A stretch of 61,091 nt of DNA from NCBI GenBank assembly GCA_900315055.1, contig OMXP01000007.1:1-61091 (forward strand), read 5' to 3'. Below, one piece after another: positions 49,088-57,853 of this stretch (positions are counted from its first letter, which is position 1; every line of letters starts with the position of its first letter). The translations under genes and the position numbers were made by a program. The DNA is from an uncultured Lachnospiraceae bacterium (GTDB lineage Bacteria > Bacillota > Clostridia > Lachnospirales > Lachnospiraceae). Below the pieces are notes generated by a model. That model saw only the letters and a program-made list of their open reading frames with translations. It did not search any database and was not told where the DNA came from.

Positions 49088-49836
49088 TTAATCTATCGCC
49101 GTGTCCTGTTCCGTGTCAACCGGAAATTCTTCCGGTAATTCTTCCTTCTCTTTGCCTGTCACCTTCGCCTTCTCCCATACGGACCGGATCCGCACCAGAA
49201 CGGCCGCGGCAACAAGAAGCCCGATCCCCGAAGGGTGGAAAGTCTGCCCAGGGTCAGAACAGCGAATACACCGATGACGGCTCCTCCAAGGAACGAGAGG
49301 ACGGTTCCGCCATACAGAATGGCCTGTTCCAGAGAATGCTGCTCTCTCGTGTCCCGATAGGTCAATAGCCCCAGCACCGTCTGCTTGAAGTTATTGGTGA
49401 TGAAGATCGGCGAGCACGAGAACCCTGCCGCTCCCGGAAAGGCCATCCACTGGCAGGCGGAGGCAAAGAACAGCGGATACACCCGGACAAGCGACGGTAC
49501 GGTGTCCGGAAGCACCGTGACCAGAAAGAGTGCTGCCACATCGACGATAATCGAGAGAAAGGAGCGTCTCACCGTGTTCCGTTTTCCTTCCTGATACCCG
49601 GCCGCGATCCCTGCGGCAAAGATCACAAACGCAAGGACCCGGATCAGAACTCTCAGCCAGTCTCCCGCGTTGATGTCCTTTGCCATCGAGAGAATATTGC
49701 CGGTCTCGGCGGAGGCGAAATTCCCGTAGCCTGTTGCGGCAAAGGATCCGAGGAACCCGCCGACAACAGCCATCAGCCAGTGGATCCCAAGATCCATGCT
49801 CCAGAAGCTGTTCGCTTCTGACTTTGCCCGCATCAT
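49088..49836 (-). pseudogene. DUF1275 (YoaK-like) membrane protein with a probable C-terminal frameshift
   Basis: ATG 49836 overlaps the stop of the malolactic enzyme gene (ATGA). The first about 200 residues are a normal DUF1275 protein with six helices (GFLGSFAATGYGNFASAETGNILSMAK, FAAGIAAGYQEG, QWMAFPGAAGFSCSP). After AVLTLG the open frame turns into a polar RRLPRP-like tail and stops at 49159. One base shift near 49230-49245 restores the expected last helix (HPSGIGLLVAAAVLVRIRSVW) and a stop at 49088, followed by a terminator. The break is either a real mutation or a sequencing error. The uninterrupted frame is 49159-49836. The coupling to mleA suggests a transport-related role. Confidence 0.75.
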
Positions 49837-51473
49837 GCAAGCCTTCTGTAGACCGGTGTCCACTTCGTCTCATCCACAGCCTGTGCCGCATTGGCGATCG
49901 GGTGCCGGTTCAGTCCCTCTTCGATCGCTTCCTTTGCCACCGCGACAGCCACGTCCCTCGAAAACTGCGTCAGCATGGAGACCGGAGGCAGCACCGCCGC
50001 GCCGGGCTTTGCAGCATCGACGATGCCGCCGATGGAATGCGCGGCTACGGAGATCATGCGATCTGTCAGAAGACGTGCATCGGAGCTGATGACGCCAAGC
50101 CCGAGTCCCGGATAGATCAGCGCGTTGTTTGCCTGACCGATCTCATAGGTCACCCCGCGGAAGCTCACGGGATCCGACGGGATGCCGGTTGCCACAAGTG
50201 CTCTGCCTTCTGTCCAGCGGATGAGATCCGATGCCTTCGCCTCGGCAAGCTCCGTGGGATTGCTTAATGGGAAGATGATCGGGCGCTCCGTATGTGCTGC
50301 CATGTTCCGGACGATCTCCTCCGTGAAGGCACCGCCCTGCGTGGAAGTACCGACAAGAATCGTGGGGTGAATCGCATCGACCACTGCGGCAAGGTTTGTC
50401 AGCGTTTCCGGCTGTGCGAACTCGTCTCTCTTTCTTGCGAAGACTCTCTGCTCCGGGGTGAGGTCGTCCATATCTTCAAACAGAAGCCCCTGCCGGTCAA
50501 CGAGATAGAAGTGCTTCTTTGCCTCTTCCTCCGACAGCCCCTGATCGACCATCTCCTGGAAGATCCTCCTGACGATGCCGCACCCTGCCGTGCCGGCGCC
50601 GAAGCACAGGTAGGTCTGATCTTTGAGTTCCTGCCCGGAGATCTTCAGGGCTCCGAGAATGCCGGCCAGGGTGATGATGCCCGTGCCCTCGATGTCGTCG
50701 TTGAACACCGGATATTTGTTCACGTAACGGTTCAGAAGCGCTGCCGCATGTCCCCGACCGAAGTCCTCAAAGTGCAGGTACAGGTGCGGGAACCGGGATT
50801 CGACGAGCTCCACGAACCGGTCAACAAATGCATAGTACTGATCATCGTCGACGCGGCGGTGGTGCAGGCCAAGATACAGCGGATCATTGAGGAGACTCTC
50901 CCGGTTCGTCCCGGCATCGATGACGACCGGCAGGACTCTTGCAGGATCAATCCCTGCCGCGGCGGTGTAGACCATGAGCTTTCCGGTCGCAATGCTGACG
51001 CCGTTCGTTCCCCAGTCGCCGATGCCGAGGATCGCCTGCGCGTCGGTCACGACGATAAGATCAATGTCCCGATCCTCCGCCGCATTTTTGATGGACTCTT
51101 CCATCGTCTCCGGGTGATCCACACTCAGGTATGCCGCATTCTGCGGGGTAATGAAGAATTCGCTGTAGTTGCGGATGCTCTCGGCGATTCCGGGATCATA
51201 CACGATCGGCATGAACTCCTTCACATGCTGGGAGAAGAGGTAGTAGAACAGCGTCCTGTTGCGGCTGAAGAGGTTCATGAGGTAATGCCTCTTCTCGCTG
51301 ACGTTGGGTTTGCTCTCAACGTTCTGATAGGCCTGTGCTGCCTGCAGCTCGATCGTCTGTACCACCGGCGGCAGAATGCCGACAAGTCCAAACTTTGCTC
51401 TCTCTTCTTCCGTAAATGCCGTGCCTTTATTCAGAAAAGGATCGTTCAAAAGGTCATAACCAGTTTTCATCAT
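49833..51473 (-). CDS. mleA: Malolactic enzyme (NAD-dependent, malic enzyme family)
   Basis: I chose ATG 51473, behind AAAGGAGAACG. The 546-residue protein closely follows lactic-bacterial malolactic enzymes: [101 protein letters not shown], and [12 protein letters not shown], from N- to C-terminus. It converts L-malate to L-lactate and CO2 with bound NAD and Mn, which yields proton motive force and deacidifies the cell. True malic enzymes share the fold, so pyruvate formation cannot be fully ruled out. A LysR regulator is divergent, as in lactic bacteria. No malate permease of the MleP type is adjacent. Confidence 0.9.
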   Translation of the reverse strand: MMKTGYDLLNDPFLNKGTAFTEEERAKFGLVGILPPVVQTIELQAAQAYQNVESKPNVSEKRHYLMNLFSRNRTLFYYLFSQHVKEFMPIVYDPGIAESIRNYSEFFITPQNAAYLSVDHPETMEESIKNAAEDRDIDLIVVTDAQAILGIGDWGTNGVSIATGKLMVYTAAAGIDPARVLPVVIDAGTNRESLLNDPLYLGLHHRRVDDDQYYAFVDRFVELVESRFPHLYLHFEDFGRGHAAALLNRYVNKYPVFNDDIEGTGIITLAGILGALKISGQELKDQTYLCFGAGTAGCGIVRRIFQEMVDQGLSEEEAKKHFYLVDRQGLLFEDMDDLTPEQRVFARKRDEFAQPETLTNLAAVVDAIHPTILVGTSTQGGAFTEEIVRNMAAHTERPIIFPLSNPTELAEAKASDLIRWTEGRALVATGIPSDPVSFRGVTYEIGQANNALIYPGLGLGVISSDARLLTDRMISVAAHSIGGIVDAAKPGAAVLPPVSMLTQFSRDVAVAVAKEAIEEGLNRHPIANAAQAVDETKWTPVYRRLA

Positions 51474-51591
51474 CGTTCTCCTTTGTTGTTCCCCTGTCCC
51501 TTGCTGCAGGTTTAATGTACCGCGTGTTTTCGCCTTTGTGAAATACAGAGTTCTTTGGTAGACTAACTTCAGGTTAGGCAGAAAGGAGATC

Positions 51592-52491
51592 ATGATGACA
51601 CTCAATCAGATCCGGTACTTCGTCACCGTATGCCAGTACCAGAACTTTACAAAAGCCGCAGAGAAGCTCCATATTTCACAGCCCGGCATCTCCAAGGCAA
51701 TGACAGAGCTCGAGAGCGAATGCGGGACTGCCCTCTTTCACCGCATGCACAACAGCATTACCCTGACCCCTCAGGGAAAAGCGCTCCTCGAATACGCCCG
51801 GGTCTTTCTGGAACAGTATGCGGATTTCACCGCGGCGGCGCACTCCCTCTCTTCGATGGACTCGTCCCTTCGCATCGGCATGATCCCGATGTGCGGCAGC
51901 ACCATCTTCCCGAAGCTCCAGACCGGCTTTTCCAACATCTGGCCGGACATCCGGATCACCACGGTGGAGGATTCCAACTACATCCTGTACGAGAGGCTGG
52001 ACCGCGGCGAGATCGACCTTGCGCTGTGCGTCACCAACGCCCTGCCGGACGCGGACCACGCGTACTGCATCCTGAAACAGAGCCGCCTGAAGCTGTTCGT
52101 CTCGCACACCCACCCGCTTGCTGCAAAGCATGAACTCTCTCTGCAGGATCTCTCCGGCATACCGCTCGTTCTCTTCTCCGACCACTACGGCCAGACCAGG
52201 TACATCCACCGCCTGTTCACCGAAGCGGGGACCATGCCCCAGATCGTCCACCAGACCACTCAGGTCTTTACGATCCTCGAGTACATCCGCTCCGGCGCCG
52301 CTGCGGGGTTCCTCTCCGAGGAATTTGCACAGGAGGATCCCACCATCGTCCCCCTTACCGTCCGGGAAATCCCGGCGGCCAACGTATACCTTGTCTGGAA
52401 GAAGAAGGACGATATCACCCCTGCCATGCAAAAGTTTACCTGTTTTGCGGGAGAGACTTTCCCGGAAAGCATTTCGGTGTCTCCGCTGTAA
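51592..52491 (+). CDS. mleR: LysR-family regulator divergent from the malolactic gene
   Basis: The 299-residue protein starts behind AAAGGAGATC (ATGATG, so the second ATG is possible). It has an N-terminal LysR HTH ([26 protein letters not shown], residues about 16-42) and a C-terminal substrate-binding domain. The divergent arrangement with the malolactic enzyme gene, about 118 bases apart, mirrors mleR-mle loci, where malate activates transcription. The same role here is inferred from that layout. Confidence 0.88.
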   Translation: MMTLNQIRYFVTVCQYQNFTKAAEKLHISQPGISKAMTELESECGTALFHRMHNSITLTPQGKALLEYARVFLEQYADFTAAAHSLSSMDSSLRIGMIPMCGSTIFPKLQTGFSNIWPDIRITTVEDSNYILYERLDRGEIDLALCVTNALPDADHAYCILKQSRLKLFVSHTHPLAAKHELSLQDLSGIPLVLFSDHYGQTRYIHRLFTEAGTMPQIVHQTTQVFTILEYIRSGAAAGFLSEEFAQEDPTIVPLTVREIPAANVYLVWKKKDDITPAMQKFTCFAGETFPESISVSPL

Positions 52492-52556
52492 GGGGTCTTG
52501 TCCGATCCCTTTGATATAACAGACGCCATCAAAGGCCGGTGCTCTCACTGATACCA

Positions 52557-52587
52557 ACAAAAAAGCACCGGATTTGTGTTCCGATGC
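52557..52587 (-). terminator. Terminator of the toxin-antitoxin operon
   Basis: On the minus strand GCATCGGA and TCCGGTGC pair over 8 bp (one wobble), followed by TTTTTTGTTGG. Confidence 0.7.
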
Positions 52588-52619
52588 TTAGAAGCCATAT
52601 ATGATTCTTTTATTTTCGT

Positions 52620-52958
52620 TCACTCAATGGAATCCAGTTTCTTTGTGAATATGTTTTCATAATCCTGCAGTTCGTGATAAACAGCATCCACATACACTTT
52701 GCTGTCGACAATCCGATACAGCATTAGATACCGATGGTGCGCAAAGCGAACGGAATGATAGCCATGCTCTTTCAGAACCTGATTAGAACAAACCGGCAGA
52801 GACCCGGCGACAACCTTCAGCTGATTCACTGTATCCTTTGCGTCCTGCCAAACGCTCTCTGCAGCTTCATTATTCAGCAGTGTGTATTGGATATAGTCAA
52901 TGTAGTCATTCAGTTGATCGACCGCTTTGGGAGAAATGATAACTTCATACGAATCCAT
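52620..52958 (-). CDS. RelE/ParE-family toxin
   Basis: ATG 52958 gives 112 residues; it overlaps the antitoxin gene by 14 bases. The fold signature is ParE/RelE: YEVIISPKAVDQLNDYIDYIQ at the start, a central helix pair, and the C-terminal strands YHSVRFAHHRYLMLYRIVDSKVYVDAVYHELQDY with Arg and Tyr residues suited to a ribonuclease or gyrase-poison site. It should be neutralised by the upstream-encoded antitoxin. Target (ribosome or gyrase) cannot be decided. Confidence 0.88.
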   Translation of the reverse strand: MDSYEVIISPKAVDQLNDYIDYIQYTLLNNEAAESVWQDAKDTVNQLKVVAGSLPVCSNQVLKEHGYHSVRFAHHRYLMLYRIVDSKVYVDAVYHELQDYENIFTKKLDSIE

Positions 52959-53187
52959 GTCTTTTCCCCATCTCGTCCATCGCAACGTCTGCGTTAATGC
53001 CCTGCCCGTTTTCTATCTGCTGACGGGATTCTGCCAAATCCGAATAGATCTCTTCTGCGCTGAGCTTGGTAAATGGACTCGCAGGTTTTTCAGCCATGAA
53101 TAGCTGCTGTGTATATTTAAAAACCTTTACTTTTGCCTCTTCCGGCATGGATTCAAGCATTGCTACTGTTGCTTCAAGTGTACTCAT
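52945..53187 (-). CDS. Antitoxin partner of the RelE/ParE toxin
   Basis: The 80-residue protein starts behind AAAAGGAGG. It is acidic and mostly helical (STLEATVAMLESMPEEAKVKVFKYTQQLF), with a C-terminal DLAESRQQIENGQGINADVAMDEMGKR, the KxxxE/ENGQGxxxxE-type tail seen in antitoxins next to ParE/RelE toxins. The gene order (antitoxin first, overlapping toxin) is the normal type II layout. It probably also represses the operon. Confidence 0.85.
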   Translation of the reverse strand: MSTLEATVAMLESMPEEAKVKVFKYTQQLFMAEKPASPFTKLSAEEIYSDLAESRQQIENGQGINADVAMDEMGKRHGFV

Positions 53188-53736
53188 ATCTATGCCTCCT
53201 TTTCATACTGATCCAACACTATACAAATCCACTGGTTCTTCACTAAAACCTCAGATTCATCCTAATGATCTTAAAAAGTACTTGTCAAGCAATTTACTTC
53301 ATGGCTTGCCCTCCGTGCTGGACGATGCGGCCCAGGGCCTTATAGTGGCTTTACCAGTGTCAAATGTTTATTCACGGTTCTTCACATAAGAAAAGCGACA
53401 CCAATTTCTCCTTACAGAAGCTGATGCCACAGAGGACGCCCGCCAAAAGTCCTGACCTTTCATCTTCACAGTCAGCACCTGTCCACAGAGAGATCCGGAG
53501 ATGCCATCGTATCTGTACGTTTTCCAACAGAAAAGTGGGAAGAAAATGACATTTTTCCATCAGAAAATCACGCTCAAAATGACACTTTTCCAATTCCGCA
53601 TGCTCCGTCGCCGTCCCTCACTCTGAATCAGCGCATCAAAAAGCGGCACCCGCCCTTCTCTCTGGAAAGGCTGATGCCGCTGTGCCGGCCTTTGCAGGCC
53701 TTGTGTATTTCTTGTTGTTATTGTTCTCTTACGGGA
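53188..53736. other. Gene-free region with 33-bp-spaced direct repeats
   Basis: About 550 bases without a convincing gene. The first 150 should hold the antitoxin promoter. A direct repeat AAAATGACA-Y-TTTTCCA occurs at 53543-53559 and 53576-53592, 33 bases apart, and recalls the multiple terminal repeats of IS21-type elements; no transposase remains. The right side carries the oleate hydratase terminator. A short minus-strand frame over the repeats only translates the repeat (MEKCHF twice) and I reject it. Confidence 0.5.
53637..53682 (-). terminator. Terminator of the oleate hydratase operon
   Basis: On the minus strand AGCGGCATCAGCC and GGGCGGGTGCCGCT pair at the base of the stem and are followed by TTTTTGATG, about 55 bases after the ohyA stop. 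Confidence 0.65.
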
Positions 53737-55338
53737 TCACTTCAGATACGCCGCCGCAGCCGCTGCGATGACGCGGACATCAAAGCGGATCGGCTTGACC
53801 GGAGCGACGTCCTTCTTCATGCCAAGCAGCTGATACACGGCCATGCGGCCGGAGCGGACCGAGTACTCCTCCGTGAACACCACATCCTCCGGAATCTCGC
53901 AGAACTGACCTGTGAAGCCAAAGTTCGTGGAACCCTCCGGCACGACGGCCGGACGGTCACCGAGGGCTCTTGGCTGGAACTGTGCATCGATCCAGGGCAT
54001 CGAGCAGGGAATTGCCGAGGCAACTTCGTCCCGGCACTTCTGTCTTGTCTCCTCATCCATGGGAAGCGAGCAGAGGATCTCCTCGAGGATTTCACGACCG
54101 GTGCAGTCATATTCACTCTTCTGGACAAATCTTCCCTTTGCACCGCTGTTGAACGCGCACATCCACAGGAACGTCGTGTCATCCGTCTGTCCCTTGAAGA
54201 AGGGAACCTTCGGATCCCGGATCTCCATGTACCAGGGGGATTCCACGAAGGTACTGGACAGTCCCTCTCCGGTCTTGTTGTGCGTGTACTTTTCCATCCA
54301 GTCCATGAAGGTCGTTCCGTGGAACGTGCAGGAGAATGTCTCCCATGCGGATTCCTCGGGCTTTCCGAAGAACTTGTCCGGATTGCCGAGTCCTTCCTTC
54401 TTCCCTGCGATGTTCTTCCAGAGCTGTGCGCTCATCGGATAGGCAGAGGCATCAAAGCCCGCGGGCGTATCCAGAGAGCCGAACTTTGCGCTGTCCGTCA
54501 TGCAGCCGAGAGTTGCAACAACCTTATCCTGTTTCCGGATCGCGATGTACCCTTCCTTTCCTCTGCACAGGGTATGGAGTCCCGTCACCGTAATGCCGTC
54601 GCCGTCCGCAAAGTCCATGTCGGTGACCGCCGTGTCGTAGACAAAGTCCACACCGGCATCCTCGAGGACCTTCATGACCGGAAGGATCAGCGACCCGTAC
54701 TGGTTGTAGGGCGTCAGGGTGACACCTCTGCAGTTCGTCAGGCGGATGATCAGGTGGAAGAAGCGCAGTGTGTATCTGCGAAATTCCATGACGGAGCTCC
54801 AGGGCTGGAAGGCGAAGGTCGCGCGGTAGCTGTGCCAGAAGATCGTCTTAAAGAAGTCCTCATCGAACCAGTCGGCAATCGTGACATCGTCGAGATCGCT
54901 CTCCTCCGCCTTCCAGAGGGCAATGAGCTGCTTGAGCTCGGCGGGACTGAGTCCGTAGCTGTCGCACGGCATGATTTCACCGGTCTCATCGAGGAATCTT
55001 GCTCTTGCGTAGCAGGGATTCTCGACGGAGAAGCTGTGGATCTCATCGGTTACGGACATGCCGGGCTTATTGAGGGAGGGGATGCTGCTGTAGATATCCC
55101 AGAGGTTTTCGTAGGTCTGCCAGTTCAGCATGCGCTCGCCCCTCTGGACGTAGCCGTGCTCTGCATTCCCCGCCGCATCATTGGAGCCGCCGGCCACCGG
55201 AAGTGCCTCGATGATGTGAATGTTCTTGCCCTCAAAACCGCAGTCGCGAAGAAGATACGCTGCCGCCGTGAGGTTTCCGATGCCGCCGCCGACAAAGTAA
55301 AACTGTGTGTCGTCCTGTCTCTTCTGATTTCCTAACAT
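53737..55338 (-). CDS. ohyA: Oleate hydratase
   Basis: The 533-residue FAD enzyme opens with the Rossmann motif YFVGGGIGNLTAAAYLLRD and IHIIEALPVAGGSNDAAGN. It contains the hydratase loop variant RGERMLNWQTYENLWDIYSSIPSL, where others have RGGREM, and SYRATFAFQPWSSVMEFRRY, then NQYGSLILPVMKVLEDAGVDF and GSTNFGFTGQF. It adds water to the cis-9 bond of oleate or linoleate to give 10-hydroxy acids. That detoxifies unsaturated acids and starts biohydrogenation in some gut bacteria. Usual length is 560-590, so this is the shorter form. The 98-residue companion gene is 24 bases upstream. Confidence 0.93.
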   Translation of the reverse strand: MLGNQKRQDDTQFYFVGGGIGNLTAAAYLLRDCGFEGKNIHIIEALPVAGGSNDAAGNAEHGYVQRGERMLNWQTYENLWDIYSSIPSLNKPGMSVTDEIHSFSVENPCYARARFLDETGEIMPCDSYGLSPAELKQLIALWKAEESDLDDVTIADWFDEDFFKTIFWHSYRATFAFQPWSSVMEFRRYTLRFFHLIIRLTNCRGVTLTPYNQYGSLILPVMKVLEDAGVDFVYDTAVTDMDFADGDGITVTGLHTLCRGKEGYIAIRKQDKVVATLGCMTDSAKFGSLDTPAGFDASAYPMSAQLWKNIAGKKEGLGNPDKFFGKPEESAWETFSCTFHGTTFMDWMEKYTHNKTGEGLSSTFVESPWYMEIRDPKVPFFKGQTDDTTFLWMCAFNSGAKGRFVQKSEYDCTGREILEEILCSLPMDEETRQKCRDEVASAIPCSMPWIDAQFQPRALGDRPAVVPEGSTNFGFTGQFCEIPEDVVFTEEYSVRSGRMAVYQLLGMKKDVAPVKPIRFDVRVIAAAAAAYLK

Positions 55339-55362
55339 GTCTCAGTCTCCTTTCTTCCCGCC

Positions 55363-55659
55363 CTATGCGGTCCTCTTTCCTGCAAGGGCAAGATCACCCT
55401 TCTTCGTTTTGACAACGCCCGTGAGTTCCCCTCCCGTGACGGTCCCGTCGCAGTCATAGGCGACTCTGCCAACTGCGGTCTTCAACGCACCGGAGAACGA
55501 GAAGCGGTCCCCGCTGCAGATCCCGGGGGTGAACGGATTTTCCTTTCCCATAACGCGCATCGCGCCAGTCAGTGTGCCGTTCTCGTCCTTCAGGATCAGC
55601 TGTCCCTTCTTGACTCCCATCGGGGTTTTGAGTGTCACATCGTAAGTTCCTGTCATCAT
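55363..55659 (-). CDS. Small beta-rich protein encoded with oleate hydratase
   Basis: The 98-residue protein starts behind AGGAGG and precedes ohyA by 24 bases. It is made of short beta strands with regular turns (YDVTLKTPMGVKKGQLILK, NGTLTGAMRVMG, GDRFSFSGALKTAVGRVAYD, GTVTGGELTGVVKTKKGDL) and ends at KRTA. It has no signal peptide or membrane helix. I do not know a characterised homologue, although such proteins are seen beside flavoenzymes in anaerobes. A small beta-barrel that carries the fatty acid substrate or product is a reasonable inference. Confidence 0.75.
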   Translation of the reverse strand: MMTGTYDVTLKTPMGVKKGQLILKDENGTLTGAMRVMGKENPFTPGICSGDRFSFSGALKTAVGRVAYDCDGTVTGGELTGVVKTKKGDLALAGKRTA

Positions 55660-55702
55660 CGTTCAGACCTCCTGTCTGCTGTTTTTTCTTTGTCATGCCT
55701 GC

Positions 55703-55708
55703 AGTATA
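55703..55708 (-). promoter_or_regulatory. -10 element of the ohyA operon
   Basis: The minus strand has TATACT 43 bases before the start of the 98-codon gene. The sequence 17 bases upstream is a T-run with no good -35, so the promoter may need an activator or be weak. Confidence 0.4.
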
Positions 55709-55736
55709 GGGTCCGCACTTCCTGCAAAAAACGTGC

Positions 55737-55780
55737 AAAAAAGCTCCTCCTGTCACACGTGTGACAAGAAGAGCTCTTTT
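55737..55780. terminator. Bidirectional terminator containing a 16-bp palindrome
   Basis: AGCTCCTCCTGTCAC (55742-55756) and GTGACAAGAAGAGCT (55761-55775) form a 15-bp stem with two wobble pairs on the minus strand, followed by TTTTTT. It ends the TetR gene. Its apex is the perfect palindrome TGTCACACGTGTGACA (55751-55766), which could also be a TetR operator for the ohyA operon just downstream. Confidence 0.7.
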
Positions 55781-55814
55781 GTACGATAACCGATATTGTG
55801 ATGGACCGGATCCG

Positions 55815-56396
55815 TCAGAATCCGTGCTGCCCGCTGCGGGCAAGGGCGTTCTGAACGGTGCCGTGATAGACAAGATCAATTTCCCGGATCACCTCCTCGG
55901 GTGTCCGGCCTTTCGGCGTTTTCATCCATTCGACCAGGATACTTACGAGCGCCAGGGACATGAAATCCGTGATCACAGCAGTGTCCTCGTCCGTGGCCTT
56001 CGGATAATCCTGGCGAACGTTTTCGGCGAAGCGATCGACCATGGCCGCGGTCTGTTCGTGAAACATGCGGTGCAGTTCGTCCCTTCCAATGCTGTGGTAG
56101 GCGCACAGGCATACGGCCCGGTTCTGCTCCACGTAGCGCAGCACAAGGAGGATTCCCTCGTCCCAGGTCAGGACGTTCTCGCTCTCCTGCAGCAGCGCAA
56201 TCAGCTCCGTCTCGAACAGCCAGGTCAGCAGATCGTACATGTCCTCGAAATGGTAGTAGAAGGTCTGCCGGGAGATGTCGCAGTCCTCGAGAATGTCCCG
56301 CACGGTAATCTTGTCAAAGGGCTTCTTTGCCATGAACTTCTTCAGGCTCTCCGCCATTTTTCTCTTTGTCTGATTGGAAATCTCTTCCTTCCGCAT
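55815..56396 (-). CDS. TetR-family regulator upstream of the ohyA operon
   Basis: ATG 56396 has GGAGG upstream; the protein has 193 residues. The N-terminal HTH (KPFDKITVRDILEDCDISRQTFYYHFEDMYDLL, about residues 26-58) is intact. The C-terminal domain fits the TetR_C_8/DhaS-like type. It lies in the same direction as, and 155 bases before, the 98-codon gene and ohyA, with a terminator between. Control of the ohyA operon by fatty acids is a natural guess but not shown. Confidence 0.88.
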   Translation of the reverse strand: MRKEEISNQTKRKMAESLKKFMAKKPFDKITVRDILEDCDISRQTFYYHFEDMYDLLTWLFETELIALLQESENVLTWDEGILLVLRYVEQNRAVCLCAYHSIGRDELHRMFHEQTAAMVDRFAENVRQDYPKATDEDTAVITDFMSLALVSILVEWMKTPKGRTPEEVIREIDLVYHGTVQNALARSGQHGF

Positions 56397-56493
56397 GCTC
56401 TCTTCCTCCGGAACAATACTCAATCCAATATATCCTCAAATTCCCCGCCCCGTCCAATCAAAAGAGTCCGGAGGATCCGGAAAAATCCCCGAA

Positions 56494-56526
56494 GAAAAAG
56501 CTCCCGCAGGCAAAACCTGCAGGAGC
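56494..56526 (-). terminator. Terminator of the YxjG-type gene
   Basis: GCTCCTGCAGG and CCTGCGGGAGC form an 11-bp stem (one wobble, loop TTTTG) on the minus strand, followed by TTTTTC. Confidence 0.8.
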
Positions 56527-56566
56527 ACTCCATGCTTTTTATATGGAAGAAACGGCACGGACCGGA

Positions 56567-57691
56567 TCAGTCCGCGACCTCTCCCCAGACTTTCTTTGCG
56601 ATACGCCGCACCAGAGCGAGCTTGTCCCACTGCTGCTGTTGACTCAGCCGGTTTCCGATCTCACAGGAGGCAAACCCGCACTGCGGTGAGAGATACAGTC
56701 TCTCCAGCGGGATATAATTCTCTGCTTCCCGGATCCTTGCGATGACAGTGTCCTCGTCTTCGAGCTCAGGGTTCTTCGTGGTGACAAGCCCTAATACAAC
56801 CTTCTTGTCCGGGGAGACTTTTGCCAGGGGTGCAAAGCCGCCGGAGCGTGCATCGTCAAATTCAAGATAGAGCGCATCGATGTTCTCCTGTGCAAAGACG
56901 TAGTCGGCCACCCGGTCATACGGGCCGCTGCAGGCATAGGAGGAATGATAGTTCCCGCGGCAGATGTGGGTGTTTACGGCAAGATCCGCAGGCCGTCCCT
57001 CGAGAGCGAGGTTGTTGACGCGAAGGTACTTGCCCGCTTCCTCCTCGAGGGTGACGCCGTTCCCCACTCTTGCCTTCCAGTACCCGTCGTCCACGATCAT
57101 GCCCCAGGTGCAGTCGTCGAACTGGACGTTCCGGCAGCCTGCCTGGTACAGGTCCTTCAGCACCGTGCGATAGGCTGCGGCGAGGTCCTCGATGAGCTCA
57201 TTCTCATCGGGGTAGATCGCCTTTGTGATCGCCGCGTTATCCTCGCGGTAGAGCTCCGCAAGCGTCTGGGCCGGTGCCGGGATCGTCTGCTTTGCCACCG
57301 TGTTTTCGTCCTCGAACTGCTTCACAAACAGGAAGTCCTGCACGAACGGGTGGTTCTCACCGGAGATCTTCCCGGTGCAGCGGGCAGTGCCGTGGGTCGT
57401 CTCCTCCCCGTGGAAGAAATAGCCATGGGAGAGCTCCACATGGTCAATTCCCTGAAGCCCCCACATGAAATCCAGATGCCAGTAGGCTCTCCGGAACTCG
57501 CCGTCGGTAATCACGTGGTACCCGGCTTTCTTCTGCTTTTCGATCAGCTCCGTGATCAGGCGGTCCTCGGTCTTTCGCAGTTCATCGTGGGAGATATGCC
57601 CCTCCTCGTACTTCTTCCTGGCAGTCTTTAATTCTTCCGGGCGAAGAAAGCTTCCGACAAAGTCATAGCGAAACGGTGTATGCAGGCTCAT
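56567..57691 (-). CDS. yxjG: Cobalamin-independent methionine synthase-like protein (YxjG/YxjH family)
   Basis: The 374-residue protein matches the MetE C-terminal (catalytic) barrel family: FVGSFLRPEELKTARKKY at the start, ITDGEFRRAYWHLDFMWGL, NVQFDDCTWGM, NTHICRGNYHSSYACSG, DALYLEFDDARSGGFAPL and LSPQCGFASCEIGN. His and Cys in NTHICRGN and QCGFASC are the zinc ligands. Such single-domain proteins methylate homocysteine, probably with a simple methyl donor rather than folate polyglutamate. A LysR gene (now disrupted) lies upstream in the same direction, a common MetR-like arrangement. Confidence 0.9.
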   Translation of the reverse strand: MSLHTPFRYDFVGSFLRPEELKTARKKYEEGHISHDELRKTEDRLITELIEKQKKAGYHVITDGEFRRAYWHLDFMWGLQGIDHVELSHGYFFHGEETTHGTARCTGKISGENHPFVQDFLFVKQFEDENTVAKQTIPAPAQTLAELYREDNAAITKAIYPDENELIEDLAAAYRTVLKDLYQAGCRNVQFDDCTWGMIVDDGYWKARVGNGVTLEEEAGKYLRVNNLALEGRPADLAVNTHICRGNYHSSYACSGPYDRVADYVFAQENIDALYLEFDDARSGGFAPLAKVSPDKKVVLGLVTTKNPELEDEDTVIARIREAENYIPLERLYLSPQCGFASCEIGNRLSQQQQWDKLALVRRIAKKVWGEVAD

Positions 57692-57853
57692 GGTTCCTTC
57701 CTTTCCAGAGGCGGCTCTCCCGCCTCAGCAAATGTTCGTTTGAAGTATGAGCCGAGTATACGCATCGGGTTGTCATTCGTAAAATACCGCTTACTGCATG
57801 GCCATCATAGTTTCACGCTATGGAATACAGAACAGGCAATGCGAGAAGGTCCA

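Noticed and set aside
53372..53593. 73-codon minus-strand frame before ohyA
   Set aside because: It mainly translates the direct repeats (MEKCHF twice) and has no ribosome site or known domain.
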